Shown here piece after piece: positions 57,429-57,500 of a stretch of 57,500 bases of DNA. Each line of letters starts with the position of its first letter. Positions within the stretch are counted from its first letter, which is position 1. A program made the position numbers and the translations under genes. The stretch lies in the NCBI GenBank assembly GCA_012295275.1, contig CM022666.1, forward strand, positions 362,501 to 420,000, given 5' to 3'. The DNA is from Chrysomallon squamiferum (Eukaryota; Mollusca; Gastropoda; Neomphalida; Peltospiridae). The notes below the pieces were generated by a model. That model was not told where the DNA came from. It did not search any database and saw only the letters and a program-made list of their open reading frames with translations.

Positions 57429-57500
<72 letters not shown>
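57428..57500. repeat. (CA)n microsatellite at the window end
   Basis: At least 35 CA units, running off the window. Confidence 0.95.

Larger units (their letters stand above)
52401..57500. other. Right-hand interval without a confirmed gene
   Basis: No coding exon with family similarity. Contains TTTAT-rich DNA (53088-53230), ACT/AAT triplets (53270-53400), the 10-bp array, (AAAT/AAAC)n at 55148-55250, (TG)n at 56064-56140 and a terminal (CA)n. Confidence 0.6.

Overview
This is eukaryotic DNA: AT-rich, with long introns, canonical GT-AG splice sites and very dense micro- and minisatellites. The gene content (V-set Ig protein with phase-1 exons, SLC16 and SLC22 transporters, tandem C-type lectins fused to an antistasin-like domain) suggests a lophotrochozoan, most likely a mollusc such as a gastropod. 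That taxonomic call is inference. No bacterial, viral or CRISPR features were seen.

I could reconstruct five genes by hand from splice sites, reading phase and family motifs, and all lie on the minus strand. (1) 960-4999: the 5' part of a secreted or surface protein with a signal peptide and two V-set Ig domains. (2) 12346-18185: a complete 446-aa monocarboxylate-transporter-like (SLC16/MFS) protein in five coding exons. (3) 28000-36420: an SLC22 organic ion transporter in nine coding exons (about 522 aa), with an apparent one-base insertion in exon 4 and a decayed duplicate of exon 6. (4) 37439-39899 and (5) 46376-49411: two paralogous five-exon genes for secreted C-type lectins (223 and 222 aa) ending in an antistasin-like cysteine-rich domain. 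The lectin genes belong to a tandem segmental duplication (about 37018-45935 and 45939-52230) whose junctions fall in or beside (GA)n tracts.

The gaps (5000-12345, 18193-27999, 39900-46375, 49412-57500) hold no gene I can support. They contain microsatellites, minisatellites, a probable MITE, a tRNA-Ser-like relic present in both duplicates, and two large short-unit arrays: a 13-bp unit at 43078-45318 and a 10-bp unit with two alternating variants at 54126-55035.

The most unusual signal is that several minisatellites contain copies of splice sites. The MCT exon-2 acceptor is the exon-proximal unit of a 27/39-bp array of about 28 units. The SLC22 exon-1 donor, with the last ten exon bases, is the exon-proximal unit of a 39-bp array of 11 units. 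The 48-bp array beside the Ig gene carries ten copies of an acceptor-like motif. The 27-bp array in SLC22 is packed with donor-like hexamers and abuts the decayed exon. This looks like expansion of exon-intron boundaries into tandem decoy sites, and I do not recognise it as a described system.
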